Source of the DNA: Dactylorhiza incarnata | Lineage: Eukaryota > Streptophyta > Magnoliopsida > Asparagales > Orchidaceae | Assembly (NCBI GenBank): GCA_033032865.1 | Contig: JAWHQI010000004.1 | Location: 19,326,001 to 19,390,000 of the forward strand | Direction: 5' to 3' | Length of the DNA stretch: 64,000 bases | Shown here: positions 44,473 to 57,446 of the stretch, piece by piece | Position numbering within the stretch: the stretch's first letter is position 1 | Layout of the letters: the number at the start of each line of letters is the position of its first letter | The notes under the pieces: model-generated | Databases searched by the model: none | The model's input: the letters and a program-made list of their open reading frames with translations, nothing else | Told to the model about the DNA's origin: nothing | Program-made: the position numbers and the translations under genes

Positions 44473-46783
44473 CCTCGGGAAGTCCTAGATCAATCTTATG
44501 AGTTCAAACTTTAAATCAAAATTATTCTTCAAAATATCAAAAATAATGTATGGACTTCATTGAAAATCAAGCATGATTTAACCCATCATTTAGACCTTCT
44601 ACAATGTTACAATTCATCTTTTCAAACAGCTTTGAACATTGTTTTTATCATGCTTTGATATATCTACTCATATGTGCACCAATTGTAATGAAATGGTTGT
44701 GTAGAATCAAGCTTAGCATGCCTCTAAGTATGAGTAAATATTTTATAGTTTATAATGATTTTATTAACTCACTTATTTTGGCAAAGTCTACATGTGCTTT
44801 TTAATCTAAGAATACCTGCTTTTGTTTTGTAACTGTATAATGAATTAAACTTTGCACAAGTATCTTACCTACACCACCTTTATTTGCACTCTTAATATTT
44901 AAGAAAAGTGGTTGTTCCTTCAAATTGCATTGGTTTGCAAAACAAGTGTATTCGGAGATCTTTGTACAAAAAATAATAATCATGAAATAAATTGACAAAG
45001 ATAACTCCACCAAGCACTACTTGAACCTCCTGATAAGTCTTAATAAGCATTGTGAGGTTGAGCACCTTGGAAAGAAAAGTAAAGTGTCTTGTGCAAACCT
45101 TCATCTTTGTAAACCACTTATTCTTAAGTACACCGGATCACAAAAAATCAATATTGAAAAATAAAGTGTGTGATCCCCCAAGAACTACTTTGCACCCTGA
45201 TAAGTCTTAATGAGCATTGTGTGTGCAAAGCACCTTGATAGTTGTACATTTTCATTGTGCATTAAAGTGTGTGGAAGTAAAATTATTTGTGTTTTATTAT
45301 GCACTTTACTCTACATATGTCTTGTATTTTTGATTAAATCATTTGTTTATTCTATTCAAAATACACTTATGTGGACATCATTATCTTCCATAACACTTCT
45401 TCTCATGAGTATTTGATCCTAATGCTAAAATTCTATACTCTCTTTATATATATATAAATGCACTAGATAACCTAGCATGCTCTCTACAATGTTTTGTATG
45501 TTTTGAATTTGTGAATTAATATAACAGTGTAGTAATCTCTTTTTGAAAACATTATTTCATGCTTGGTTACATAATTGTCAAACTTAAAGATTTTAAATGC
45601 AAATTGATTTACAAAAACATCTTCATTTTTGGAATTTAACTCATATATCTTCTTATGAATCGTAATGTTTATAAAAAGTTGTTTTCTTGTATTTCTATAA
45701 GTCTTCCGCATCATAACCATATAATTGTTTTTTACCTTGCGCTTTCATGCTTATTTAAAGTCTTTTCTTGTGTGTGCATCATCACTTGAATCTTAAAATT
45801 CCTTTCTTTCAACAAGTGGCAGACTTGCTTGGTAAAGTTTATATTGGTTGCTCTTAACATGAAAACTTTGTAATGCTAAAACTCTGATTCATTAATGGAT
45901 TTCAAATTAGCTATGTGACCTTTTCTTTAAAAATTCAAATAAAAAATATAAACCCATTGGCTATGAACTCATCATCAGATTCAAACGCTAAATGTTTCCA
46001 ATTATTATTATCACATGATTACATATCTCACCATGGCGGGGGCGTAGGGGTGTAGACATTAGATAATCTAATCTCTAAGTCATGTCTTGTACTTAATCGG
46101 GGAGGGTTCCAGTGGTGCCTTGTGAGGCACTGGGGGGAAAGAGTGCTAGGTTGGGTATTTTCTAGTCCTTTTGCATATGGGACTAACACCCCAGTCTATG
46201 GCATGTATGCAGCTCCTCATGACCATCCGTCACTTTGTACGAGGCTAGGGTGTAGACATATTGTCTGGGTAGAGTAGTTACTTGGAAATCATTACCTTTT
46301 TATGGTTAAAACTCTTATATAAAAGGGAAAACTAACATGATAATATTGATTACTTAGCAGATGTTTTACTGTTTATCTTTAAGCTAAAAACTCTGATCCA
46401 TTTCAATAAAAATTATTCTAAATCTCCTTATCATTTCCTTCTCTCTCAAAGCTCGATCATGCCTTTATCTTATTATCAAAAATTTATGTGTTTTGCTTCC
46501 TTACCCACTTTTACTAATAACAAAAGGGGGAGAACTAACATGATAAATATAAACCGCTATCAAAATGGAAAACTAACATGATTAATTAAGATGATAGCTT
46601 ACATATTAGGGGAGCATTCACTTAGGCGGAGCATGTATTTAGGGGGAGCAATTCTAAAATTCTACAATCAATATTTATCCTAAAGTCATCACTCTCAAAC
46701 ACACACAAGTAGGTTTCATCATGTTTATATATTAATGCTCTGATTTATCATTAATGGATTTGTTATTATCAAAAGGGGGAGTT
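44473..46783 (+). other. LARD-B non-coding region, 3' part, with polypurine tract
   Basis: No gene. Collinear with LARD-A 49780-52202. It contains a direct repeat pair built around CCTGATAAGTCTTAAT (about 45029 and 45197), also present in LARD-A (50171, 50329). It ends with AAAAGGGGGAGTT at 46771-46783. Confidence 0.6.
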
Positions 46784-47944
46784 TGTTGGAACATGGTCTT
46801 CCGCATCTCCTAGGTTTGAGAATAATAAATCCTATGTGTATTTGATCTTTTGTGTTTAAGTGTGCAGGAAACAAAGTCCACATCACTAAAGGATTACATA
46901 AGAAGGTTGCCCCTAAATTTGAGCCAACAAATCCAACATGCCCACTAGCGCCGGCGGTAGCACCTAGCGCCCGGCGCTAGCGATGATTAGCGCAATTCCG
47001 GAGCACATATAGAAGGAGCTAGCGCCTAGCGGTAGAGGATAGTGCAGGCGGTAGCGCAGAGCATAGAAGGCAAAAGAGAAATGTTTCCTCAGATTGAAGA
47101 TTCCCTTGCGCAGAATAATGCCTAATCCAGGATAGCGCCGACGGTAGCGCTAGCGCAGGCGCTAGTGCTGAGTCTATAAATAGGTCCACTTGGATCCATC
47201 TTCATCATCCTCTTGAGATCATAAATTCCAAAGCTTCGTGCCACAACATAGAGAGGAAGGTTCAGAGAGATACTCCCCAAATCCATGATGGCTTAATGAG
47301 ATCCGTGGAGAAGATTTCAACACGCGTCATCGTCGTGATAAAAGACCGCATCGACTACGTGCATACTCTACGGGTCTTCGTTTACTTCTCCAAGAGATTA
47401 ATATAGGGAGTTTGTATATTGTTGTTGTTATTTCATTTATCCATCTCTTTTAAATCGTGTAGTAAATTCGCCTCGTGTTGGCGACTAGGTCTGGGTAGGA
47501 CATAGGGTAGAAATTTGCCTTGTGTTGGCGACTAGGTCTAGGGTGTAGGTCTAGGGGGTGCTCGAGGCCATATCCAGGGAAGGGTTGGCTAGAGCGGCTT
47601 GAGTCCGTATCCGGGGAAGGATCGGTTAAAGCCAACCGGTTCGTGGGGATACGAGCCGGTATAGAAAACAAAAAGAGTCTTTCATATTTCGCTTTGATTT
47701 CTAGCGTCATTGAAATCAAATTTTGTAATCAATTTTATCAATAATAATCATGTCTCTCTTTGTGTAATAAAATTGATTTAGTCTTCATTTCTCTAAATTG
47801 TTTACTATCCTCTCCTTCATTATAAAACAACTTAGATCTTTATTTAAAATCACTATTTTGATCTCTTAAGCAAATATTTCAAAAAATAACTTAAGTTTTA
47901 AAACCCTTATTCACCCCCCTCTAAGGGAACCTACCGATCCAACA
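46784..47944 (+). mobile_element. LARD-B 3' LTR (1161 bp)
   Basis: It begins TGTTGGAACATGG and ends ACCGATCCAACA. TATA box at 47175-47182. A 12-base duplication (ggtctagggtgt) near 47535 is absent from the 5' LTR. Confidence 0.88.
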
Positions 47945-47949
47945 GTTTC
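47945..47949. repeat. Target-site duplication GTTTC, right copy
   Basis: It matches 33117-33121. Confidence 0.9.
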
Positions 47950-48471
47950 TACTATTAAAAATAGCACAATAGCTTATAATAAAGCTAGGCATAATCTAAA
48001 GATCAAAAATGATGAATTAAAATAAAAAATCAACTTACTTATTAAAATTATAAATAAAAATTCACAATATCATGAAATATCTAAAAGCATGTTGAATATG
48101 AATATGAATATCTTAACTAAGCCAAATAATGGGAGTAAGAAACACAAAGTATATGCAAATCAAAATCAAAATCACCATTATTTACAAAATCATGTTTCCC
48201 CTAACTTAAAAATAAATTAACACAAATTTCCTATAAACAATACTTTCAATCATAATCTTCAAAATAAAAATAATCACAATGGAAATTTGATGCATAAGAA
48301 TAACATTAAACCTAAGTATGAGTGGAGACCCAAAATTAAAGATGAAATGTTAACTCCACTTGAAATGGTTCTTTCATTCTCATCTCCCCAAAAGTCATCT
48401 CGTTATATTTGGGTACCCAAAGGAACCACCACACTTGGTCCCCTTTGGATACCTAAATCTCTAATTCATTA
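47950..48471 (+). pseudogene. LARD-A gag, 3' part
   Basis: It continues the gag interrupted at 33121: same order as LARD-B (about 35267-35819), ending in YIWVPKGTTTLGPLWIPKSL. Several in-frame stops are present (for example AAATAAAAA near 48021). Confidence 0.75.
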
Positions 48472-51400
48472 GGTATCACTAAATGCATGAAGTAGAATAT
48501 TTTGAAAAATGAAATATACAAAATCTCTACTTCATGATATGCTTTAATGTCTTTTATTTTTTTTTTGTTCTCTTATTTGTTAAGCTATCATGTTATGGTC
48601 ATCTTATATATTTTTGGAAATATGATTTTATCTCTTAAAACTTAATGAGTTTATAAATCAAATTGATCAAAATTCAAAATCATATTTTATTGTGATGACC
48701 CATCTATCTTTCTCATATTCATTGCCTATAAATATCCATATAAATCAAATTCTAAATTTGTTATGAGATATTTATCTAAATTATAAAGAAAATCACAAAA
48801 GACATATTGAAAGATTAATTGTCTTAAATACTGATGCCACACGCACCACCATGATCTATTGATGTCCTTTGATAAAATTCTCTCAAAATCATATATCATA
48901 ATTCATATCAAAAATCATCTAAAAACAACTATCTCTATCACATGTATATGAATTATATGATGACAATTGGTATTATAATTGTTTACCATGGTTGGTGTAT
49001 TATGTGTGTATTGTGATTTATTTCAAGTTTAGACCTTAGAATCATCTTGATATCAATAAGATCAAATCAAATAGAATCGTCACTTCATTCTAGGTCAATA
49101 AGTTGAAACACTATCAAACTTTGACATAACATTAATCTCAAACTTATCATACTAACATTGTCACCTAAAGAATATTTGTTAGGCTTTATATGTTTACCAA
49201 GATATACAGGCTGGGTATTATTATCTAGGGCTTATCCATGATATTCTTTGCATAAACATCATACTAATAATTTAAATTATGCTTATTTGGCTTATTCGAA
49301 CATGATATCTTGTGCTTACATCTCCTATCATTTTCAACTTACACCATAATTGACAAATATAAGCCTTAGGAAAATTAAAATGAAGATATAATAAAATATA
49401 TCTCATGCAATGTTTATTTGGTAAAGTTATATACAAAATCGCCAATGTTTCATGTAATTTGTACTATATAAACATCTCCAAAAAATCTGAAATTTCTGCA
49501 TGAAACTACTATTGGGACACTTAATCAAGATCCATAAACAGAATTTTCAAAATCATGAATATCAGTGTACTATTTGCCGCGCTAGTGCCGGTGCTAGCTA
49601 GAGTGTCAAATTTTTGGTGTTTTTAAATTTGGAAAAATTACTAAAAAATATGTTATTTTATATGTACTACCTATTTTTATCTTTATGCCATTGTGTGATT
49701 ATTTGAAAAATCAAATACAAAATTCCAAAATAATAGAGTTGGCTAAAAATGTTTAATTTAAAATCTCAAGTTTTCTAAACATTGTTTTGGCTTGTCATGC
49801 TTAGAATTTAATCTTGTTATGAGCAATGAAAAAGTCTATAGTGAATTATATAGGATTGTGTTTGTATGCCTCAAAGTATGAGTAATGTGTTATGTTTGAT
49901 AATGATCTCTTTACACTCACACTTTTTGGTAGACTACATGTGCCCATAATTCTTAACCCTACATGATTGTGTAGTGTAGTAACTTACAATATTAAGATGT
50001 CTATCTCTATTACCTACACATTATTCAAAACTTTGTTGCACATATAGAAGTGAAGTTACAAAATTATAAGTGTTTGCAAAAAACAAGTGAATTTAGAGAA
50101 CTTTGTCTTGCTCAAAAAATTCAATAATAAAATGACAAAGATAACTCCACCAAACACTACTTGAATCTCCTGATAAGTCTTCATAAACATTGTGAGGTTG
50201 ATCACCTTGGAAAGAATTGTAAGTGTCTTGTGCAAACTACTTTAAAACACTTATATTATGTACACTGGATCACAAAAAAACTCTTATTGAAAATAAAATA
50301 TGTGATCCCCCAAGCACTACTTCGCTCCCTGATAAGTCTTAATGAGCATTTTGTGGGCAAAGCACCTTGGTAGTTGTACTTTTTTGTGCTTTGTATCAAA
50401 TCTAGAATTGATGTGCAGAAGTAGTTAAAAAGATTCCATGCTTAATAATGTTTCTACTTCACTATATAAGTCATGTGTTTTGGATTATATCACTTGTATA
50501 CTTTTATCAAAACACATTTTATACACATCATTATCTCTCATAAAGCTTCTACTCATGAGAATTGGACTTTAATGCTTCTTTACATAAATTCTCTAGAATG
50601 CTTTAGTAAAAGCACTAGATTGCAATGCATGATCTCTACAATGTTTTCCTAACTTTAAATGCAAACTAATAACATTATAGTCACTATCTTTTGGAATATG
50701 TGCAATCATGCTTGCCTTACTAGTTAAAAAAATATTACTCCTTGACTATTGTCATGAAAACTTTTTTGAAAATTTTACTTGCTTACAAAAAATTATTCCT
50801 TCAAAATATTATCTTTAACTTGGGTATTTATATAAGATTAGCTTTATCCAAATAACATCATTTTTATGGCATAACATCTCGTATTACTATTATGATATTT
50901 GAACATCCAAATAGATGTTGTCTTTGGATAAACCATTTTATAGCCTTCTCACTTCAAATCTCTCAAAAATTATGCTATAAACCTTAAAGTTTTTAAAAGA
51001 AAAATGATTTACAAAAACATCTTCTTTTTTTGAATTTAACTCCTATTTTCTTCTTATGAATCATCATGATTACAAAAAGATGTTTTCTTGTATTTCTATA
51101 AGTCTTCCGCATCATAACCATATAATTGTTTTTACCTTGCGCTTTCATGCTTATTTAAAGTCCTTTCTTATGTGTGCATCATCACTTGAATCTTAAAATT
51201 CCTTTCTTTCAACAAGTGGTAGACTTGCTTGGTAAATTTTATATTGGTTGCTCTAAACATGAAAATATTGTTATGCTAAAAACTCTGATCCATTAATGGA
51301 TTTCAAAATAGCTATGTTTTTTTTAAAATATTCAAATAAAAATATAAACCCATAGGCTATGAACTTGTCATTAGATTTAAATGCTTAATGTTTCCAATGA

Positions 51401-52202
51401 TTATTATCCCATGATTACATATCTCACCATAGCGAGGGCATAGGATTGTAGACATTAGACAACCTAACCTCTAAGTCATGTCTTATCCTTAACCGGGGAG
51501 GGTTCTAGTGGGGCCTTGTGAGGCACCAGGGGGAAAGAGTGCTAGGTTGAGTATTTTCTAGTGTTTGCATATGGGACTAACACCCCAACCTATGACATGT
51601 ATGCAGCTCCTCTTGACCATCGTTCACTTAGTACGGGGCAAGGGTGTAGACATATTGTCTGGGTAGATTGGTTACTTGGAAATCATTAACTTTCTATGCA
51701 TAAAAATCTTATATAAAGGGGAAAACTAACATAATAATATTGATTAATGGAAAATGTTATATTGTTCATCTTAAAGCTAAAAACTCTGATTCATTTCTAT
51801 GAACATAATTATGCTACAAACTCTGATTTATTTCTATGAAAATTATTCTAAAAACTCCTTATCATTTTCTTCTTTCTCAAAGCTCGATCATGCCTTTATA
51901 TTATTATCAAAACTTTTATGTGTTTGCTTCCTTTACCCACTTTTACTAATAACAAAAGGGGAAGAACTAACATGATAAATAAAATCCGCTATCAAAATAT
52001 GATTAATTAAGTTGATAGCTTACATATTAGGGGAGCATGCACTTAGGGGGAGCATGTATTTATGGGGAGCAATTATAAACACTAAAATATATAATTATCC
52101 TAAGTCATCACTCTCACTCACACACAAGTAGGTTTCATCATGCTTATATATTAATGCTCTGATTTATCATTAATGGATTTGTTATTATCAAAAGGGGGAG
52201 TT
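48472..52202 (+). other. LARD-A non-coding internal region
   Basis: AT-rich, no gene. Collinear with LARD-B 35820-37210 plus 44473-46783. It ends with the polypurine tract AAAAGGGGGAGTT at 52190-52202. Confidence 0.65.
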
Positions 52203-53267
52203 TGTTGGAACATGGTCTTCTGCATCTCCTAGGTTTGAGAATAACCAATCCTATCTATATTTGATCTTGTGTGTTTAAGTGTGCAGGAAACAAGGTCCAT
52301 ATGACTCAAGGATGACATAAGAAGGTTGCCCCCAAAATTGGGGCAATAATTCCAACATGCCCACTAGTGCCGGCGGTAGCACCTAGCACCTAGCACCTGG
52401 TGCTAGCGATGATTAGCGCAATCCAGGGAGTACATTTAGAAGGCGCTAGCGCCAGGCGGTAGCGCGGATTACAAGAGGCAAGGAGAAAATGTTTCCTCAG
52501 ATTGAAGATTCTCCCGCACCGAATATGTCCTAATATGGGATAGCACCGGCGGTAGCGCTGGCGCTAGCACTGAGGCTATAAATAGGACCCATCTTCTCTC
52601 GTTTCAGACAACCATTAGAGAGAGAGGTTGAGTGCTAGAATTCCAGAGCCTGATTTGGTCGTAAGATGACCTCCCACCAAAGCTATGCAAATTTCTAAAG
52701 GAGGACTTCTTCACGCCGAATCCAAATGACGTCTGCTTCAACAATGCCTATCCTACAGCAGATCATCGTCTCCAACTTTATAAGTTCTTCAAGAGGGAGT
52801 TTTTATTATTATCATTTCATATTCCTTATAAACCGTTAGAGAATTCGCCTCGTGTTGACGACTAGGCTTGGGTAGGACTTCGGGCTGAAATTCGCCTTAT
52901 GTTGGTGACTAGATCTAGGTTAGGTCTAGGGGGTGCTCAAGGCCGAATCCAGGGTTAGATTGGCTAGAGCGTCTTGGGGCCGAATCTGGGGAAGGATAGG
53001 CTAGGGACACCAGTTCATGGGGATGCGAGTCGAGATAGAAAACAAAAAGATTTTATTATTTTTCGCCACCGATTTCTAGCGTTATAGAAATCAACTTTTG
53101 TAAAACCATATTTCATATTAATAAAGCATGTCTCTACTTTATTTCGATTGTTTTGTTTGATTTCTCACCTTCTTAATCACTTATTATTTCAAGATATTCA
53201 TAATATAAGAAAAATATTTAAAACCCTTATTCACCCCCCCCCTCTAAGGACGCCTACTGATCCAACA
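52203..53267 (+). mobile_element. LARD-A 3' LTR (1065 bp)
   Basis: It begins TGTTGGAACATGG and ends CTGATCCAACA. TATA box at 52577-52584. It keeps the uninterrupted version of the site (52511-52527) into which Copia-3 inserted in the 5' LTR. Confidence 0.9.
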
Positions 53268-53272
53268 TTAAC
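53268..53272. repeat. Target-site duplication TTAAC, right copy
   Basis: It matches 25259-25263. Confidence 0.9.
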
Positions 53273-54115
53273 TTCGAATTGAAGATAGGAGTTGATCGAA
53301 GACATTTTTGTGGTGAACGACGCCCTTGAACGTATATTCTAGCGTAACCTCTTCCTACGAAACTCCATTAATCTTACAAAATCAAGCTCTTTTGAGCTCG
53401 ATATCTCTCCTAATTAGATATAAGGATCTAGCACCAAGGGAGTGGGGTCAGAAGTCACCTTATTTTTCAACCATGGTTGGAGCTCATCTTCATGGCAGCC
53501 GGGTGGTGGTCGGCCAAGCTCCAAATCCTTCTCCAAGCTTGCTCCTTCAAGAACCCTAAGTTAAAGCCTTGAGGTGTGAGGAAGAAGATGAAGAAAAGAG
53601 GAAGGAGAAGAAGAAGAAGATTATGAAGGAGATGCATCTGAGAAGTGATCAGCCCTGTTGGCTTAAGAGAGAAGAGGGTTTGTGATTTGATTTGCATTAA
53701 TAAGCCACCCACCATGGGAAAAGTCACGGGTATAGAATTAGCCGCTACCGCCTGCATTAGTAGAAACTAACGCTAGCGTTAGCTCCAAGCTGAAGGCAAT
53801 GATCGATGGGAGCTCCCATTGATCGACGGGACGATCCATCGATCAACGGGACGACCTGTCGATTTTGACTTAAAAGAAATCTTTTCACGAATTTTCTGAA
53901 CAAACCTATCGTACCTCTGCCAAGGCCTATTTCTGGACAACCAGGACATACTTACACTTACAACACTACAATTAGAGTTGAGTAAATCATTCATCACTTG
54001 CTAACCGTGATGCAAACCTGACCACCTTAGGGCCTTAGGGCTTCCACCGAGCCCGAGTCAATTCTCGGCTACACAACACACTCCTGAGGTGACTAGCTCG
54101 AACTAGAATGTTATA
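53273..54115 (-). repeat. Element D left arm, inner piece
   Basis: Inverted copy of 57447-58309. It holds a short frame (53467-53757, minus, 96 codons) mirrored at 57831-58115, and a minisatellite of GATCGACGGGACGATCC-type units at 53795-53862. It ends AGAATGTTATA, the complement of the TGTAACATCCC end of the right arm, with drift. Confidence 0.88.
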
Positions 54116-57100
54116 AATCCAATAAATGAAGAAACAATTTCGTCCCCAAAATTTAGGTGGAGGCTATGGGGATTGAAGGTCGGACTATGTAAATCAAGTT
54201 TGGAGTACACTTAAAGAGGTTACTAGTTTAGTATGTCCTGACTCCCACTTAACACTTGTGCATAGCATTACTTTTCCACCTCGCATCGTGCATCACCCCA
54301 AACTTCCCCAAATGTACCTCTATTATACTTCAAGACACTTATAATCAACTTGTGCACAGAGAATTCTTAAGTGTCTCTCAACAAGATAAAGACATAAGTA
54401 TGGTGGTAAAAATACATGGTTGGGTTTATAGCCATGCTCCGACTGCGTGCAGGTTGGAAACCACCGAAACCCATAATCCCTTGTTCCCTCAACTTAATAA
54501 ACCAACCTTCATTGCACCATTGATCTAAAATCTTTTAAGACCAGTGGACCCGATACGCAAAAGGTTGCCACTCGTGTTTCCATATAAAATTTCAAATCCT
54601 CCTTCAAGAGAATAATGTGCTCCCAGATTTTTCAAAAAAACAATTCGATTCTTCTAAACCCAGACATCGTTATCCAAATAATGTGTAGCACTTTCAACAT
54701 CATCATTTAAAAGTATCCAAAATTTAACATTCACGGAGGCTTGCCTCAAAGTCAAGAGGGTAATTAATCATGAAATTCACGATGTCATATCCTTGGGTCA
54801 GACCTCAAATACCCAACCTGTTATTGTACCCGCAAGATAGTCTCTCTTATGTATTAAATATGTAGAAGCAAGCTTTAATATCATCTTCTACTACAAACCA
54901 TCATTATCTATATCATTATCAATCGATTCCATCAAAGTTATCCCATCTGAGGCAATCATTCATACAACACACATCTTTTTCCCTTAACACGACAATCACT
55001 TGATATTAAGTTTAAACAATTGTTATGATCACGAAGCTTAACTATATGAGTCAAGCTGGGAAAAAAACTGCGTACCTCCGCCTGCTAATATGTAATAATC
55101 ATGTACACTCTTTATACATTCAAAGTGTTTTACATTTCCTATACAAGGGCATTCATGCAAAAACCACCAACCAAGCCCGGTCAAATTCTGAGTGCCCCCC
55201 AACCTTCAACCCTCTCGTGCTCGTTCTCCTCCTACGAGTCATTGATCGTATGCTTTACCACGTGGTTATCACAATTCTAGACCCTCTGATAGATTATCAA
55301 ATTCTTACCAACAAGAGGAGGGAATACTCATTCAACTTTGAAATGTATGTATGAATTTATTTCTTGGTTTCATAAAGTGTTTCTAAACATCAAGAAACAT
55401 GACTGACGATATAATGCCAAGATGCTCATGCATTTTGAACTTTGAAACCATCCAAACCATATTCCAAGGATCATATTTATAGTACCCCTCTTCCAAACAT
55501 AGCATGGCGTTACTACCTCAAGGGTTTAAGCCCAAGAAGCTTTTATGTTTCCAAATAGTTCCCAAATTCCGCATGTGATCATCCGGTGATGCTTATCAAT
55601 TGGTTATGGTGATATTACGAATCTTTATTGTGGCTCAAAGTAAGGTGAATCCATGACTCTACACCTCGCATGGGATATAATCACATCATTCCCTTCTAAT
55701 AACACGTGACTTCGAGTCAAGTGTTACTTTTGTCTACTCCCGATCCTACTTAGATTTGCACCGAATTAAAAATTGGTGCTACTTTTATCTCGTGATTTAA
55801 ATCATTTCATTTAAGGGATCCTCAACCGTGAACAAAAACCTAATTTAACGGTTGGGTTACGATACAGAGCCTTTGGAAATCTACCTTGTCGAGGTAAAAC
55901 GTTACATGTACTCTTACTTTTTTGTGCATTCTCCTAAAATTTTGATGCTTCAGAGGTAATTGGATACCTTTCTTACTAAATTTACAACCAATCCTAACAC
56001 AAGAGGTCACCGTGCATAAATACGTCATAACTTCATCTCATGTGGGTGTTAGATAATTACCTCCTTCTCCAACGTAAACATCTGAGACAACCCTATTGTC
56101 TCTTTGTGAGTAGCATATCGTTGAAGTGCATGATACATTCATCCCCTACCAAACATGGTCATCATCATTCACGTATTATTTAAACAAAACCTCAATTTGA
56201 TACATCTACAACATACCATTTCAAAATAAAATTTAGGAGAAAAACTCAAGTCGGTACATGTCTAGTCCAATAAATGAAGTGATAAGCCCCCATACAATTG
56301 GACTAGGTTTCTTCCACCACCTAACCCTTATTAATTTCCCAATGTCAAGTAATTACAATATTAAAGGGAATGTTCACCAAGAATTTTCAAACTCAGGGGT
56401 AGTTTAACATTATACCAGCAATGCATGCACAAAATTTCATTAGCTTCCCATTTATAATGTTATCACAACATAGTTGCACATTACCAAAGTGTTAGTTTAC
56501 TACTCCCCTCATTATTTATCCACCTAATCTTAGAACATTATAGAGAGGATTTTCATCTTCAAAATGCTTTCTTCTCTTATTCCGCTAATGAAATTTCTAT
56601 CAACCCAAACATGGCCTTAGCAGTCCGCCTTGCTTAAGGTGAATTAAATCTTCAAAGATCACCATTTCCAATGTTAAAAATTACAAAGATTTTAAATTCT
56701 CCAAGAAACCCAAGACGATACATAAGACCAATAAATGAAGAGATAAGCCCCCATATCTCTTTGGCTGAGTTTCTTCTACCACCAATATAATACCTTCATC
56801 CCAAATAGGCTTTCTCTGGATCTGAATTCTTGTCATATCTTCTCCATATGAAACCTTCTACATAATTAGAAGTGGGAGGCATCCACATACAGTATATAAG
56901 ACATGCTTAGTGGTTTCTTACTAGTCCGATAATAGTCTACATGCACCAATCTCCTTGAGATTGCCCTAATATGATGGGTAAGGTGATAGTATTACTCTAT
57001 ATCTGAGATAGAAATCTCAGGGTGCGAGTCTCTAGCATTTACAATCATGTTGAACTCTTCCCTTAGTCACTTGAGGTCACTTATTGTTTGGCAAAATCAT

Positions 57101-57446
57101 TCCTAAGATCAGTATAGGGCTAGGATACGTCACGACATATCCTGCTAAGTCGACCAAAGTGGTATCCTAGTTAGGTTGACATCAATCCTATGCCAAACCA
57201 ACTCTGACTGTTGGAATGTGAATACCAATTACTGTCTCGGAAGGAGCCAACATCTATATGTAACGGTAGAAGTTCGACTTAGGTTGGCACTTTCTACAAA
57301 AAAAAGTGGACATACTTACTATGAATCACACATAGGCACACCACCGCTTCGACTACATCAGTTTGTCCTCAAACCGATCTAGCTAGCAGGGGTGGCCTAG
57401 TGGTCTAATGGACTTATTTTATCTCAGGATCGATACAAGATAGATT
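54116..57446. other. Element D unique core
   Basis: 3.3 kb between the arms with no gene I can support. It holds two imperfect copies of CCAATAAATGAAG followed by GATAAGCCCCCATA (56270, 56729), with a third partial copy at 54118. No polypurine tract precedes 57447 and no primer-binding site follows 54115. Confidence 0.6.

Larger units (their letters stand above)
33122..47944 (+). mobile_element. LARD-B: second gag-only LTR retrotransposon
   Basis: 5' LTR 33122-34274, primer site 34277, gag 34323-35819, non-coding 35820-46770, polypurine tract AAAAGGGGGAG at 46771, 3' LTR 46784-47944, GTTTC duplication. It is closely related to LARD-A in gag and the 3' non-coding part, but with a distinct middle LTR segment (R/U5). 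No pol. It carries an Athila derivative at 37216-44467. Confidence 0.88.
25264..53267 (+). mobile_element. LARD-A: gag-only LTR retrotransposon (non-autonomous)
   Basis: 5' LTR 25264-32138 (split by Copia-3), primer site at 32141, a gag frame split by LARD-B, about 4 kb of non-coding sequence, a polypurine tract before 52203 and 3' LTR 52203-53267, flanked by TTAAC. No protease, integrase, RT or RNase H is present in its internal parts. The gag start (MASHDLAS) and the IWVPKGTTTLGPLWIPK block recall SIRE-type copia gag. It must have used enzymes of another element. Confidence 0.88.

Noticed and set aside
53467..53757. Host gene coding a small hydrophobic protein
   Set aside because: It lies inside an arm of element D with a mirrored copy in the other arm, so it is transposon sequence; kept only as a finding.
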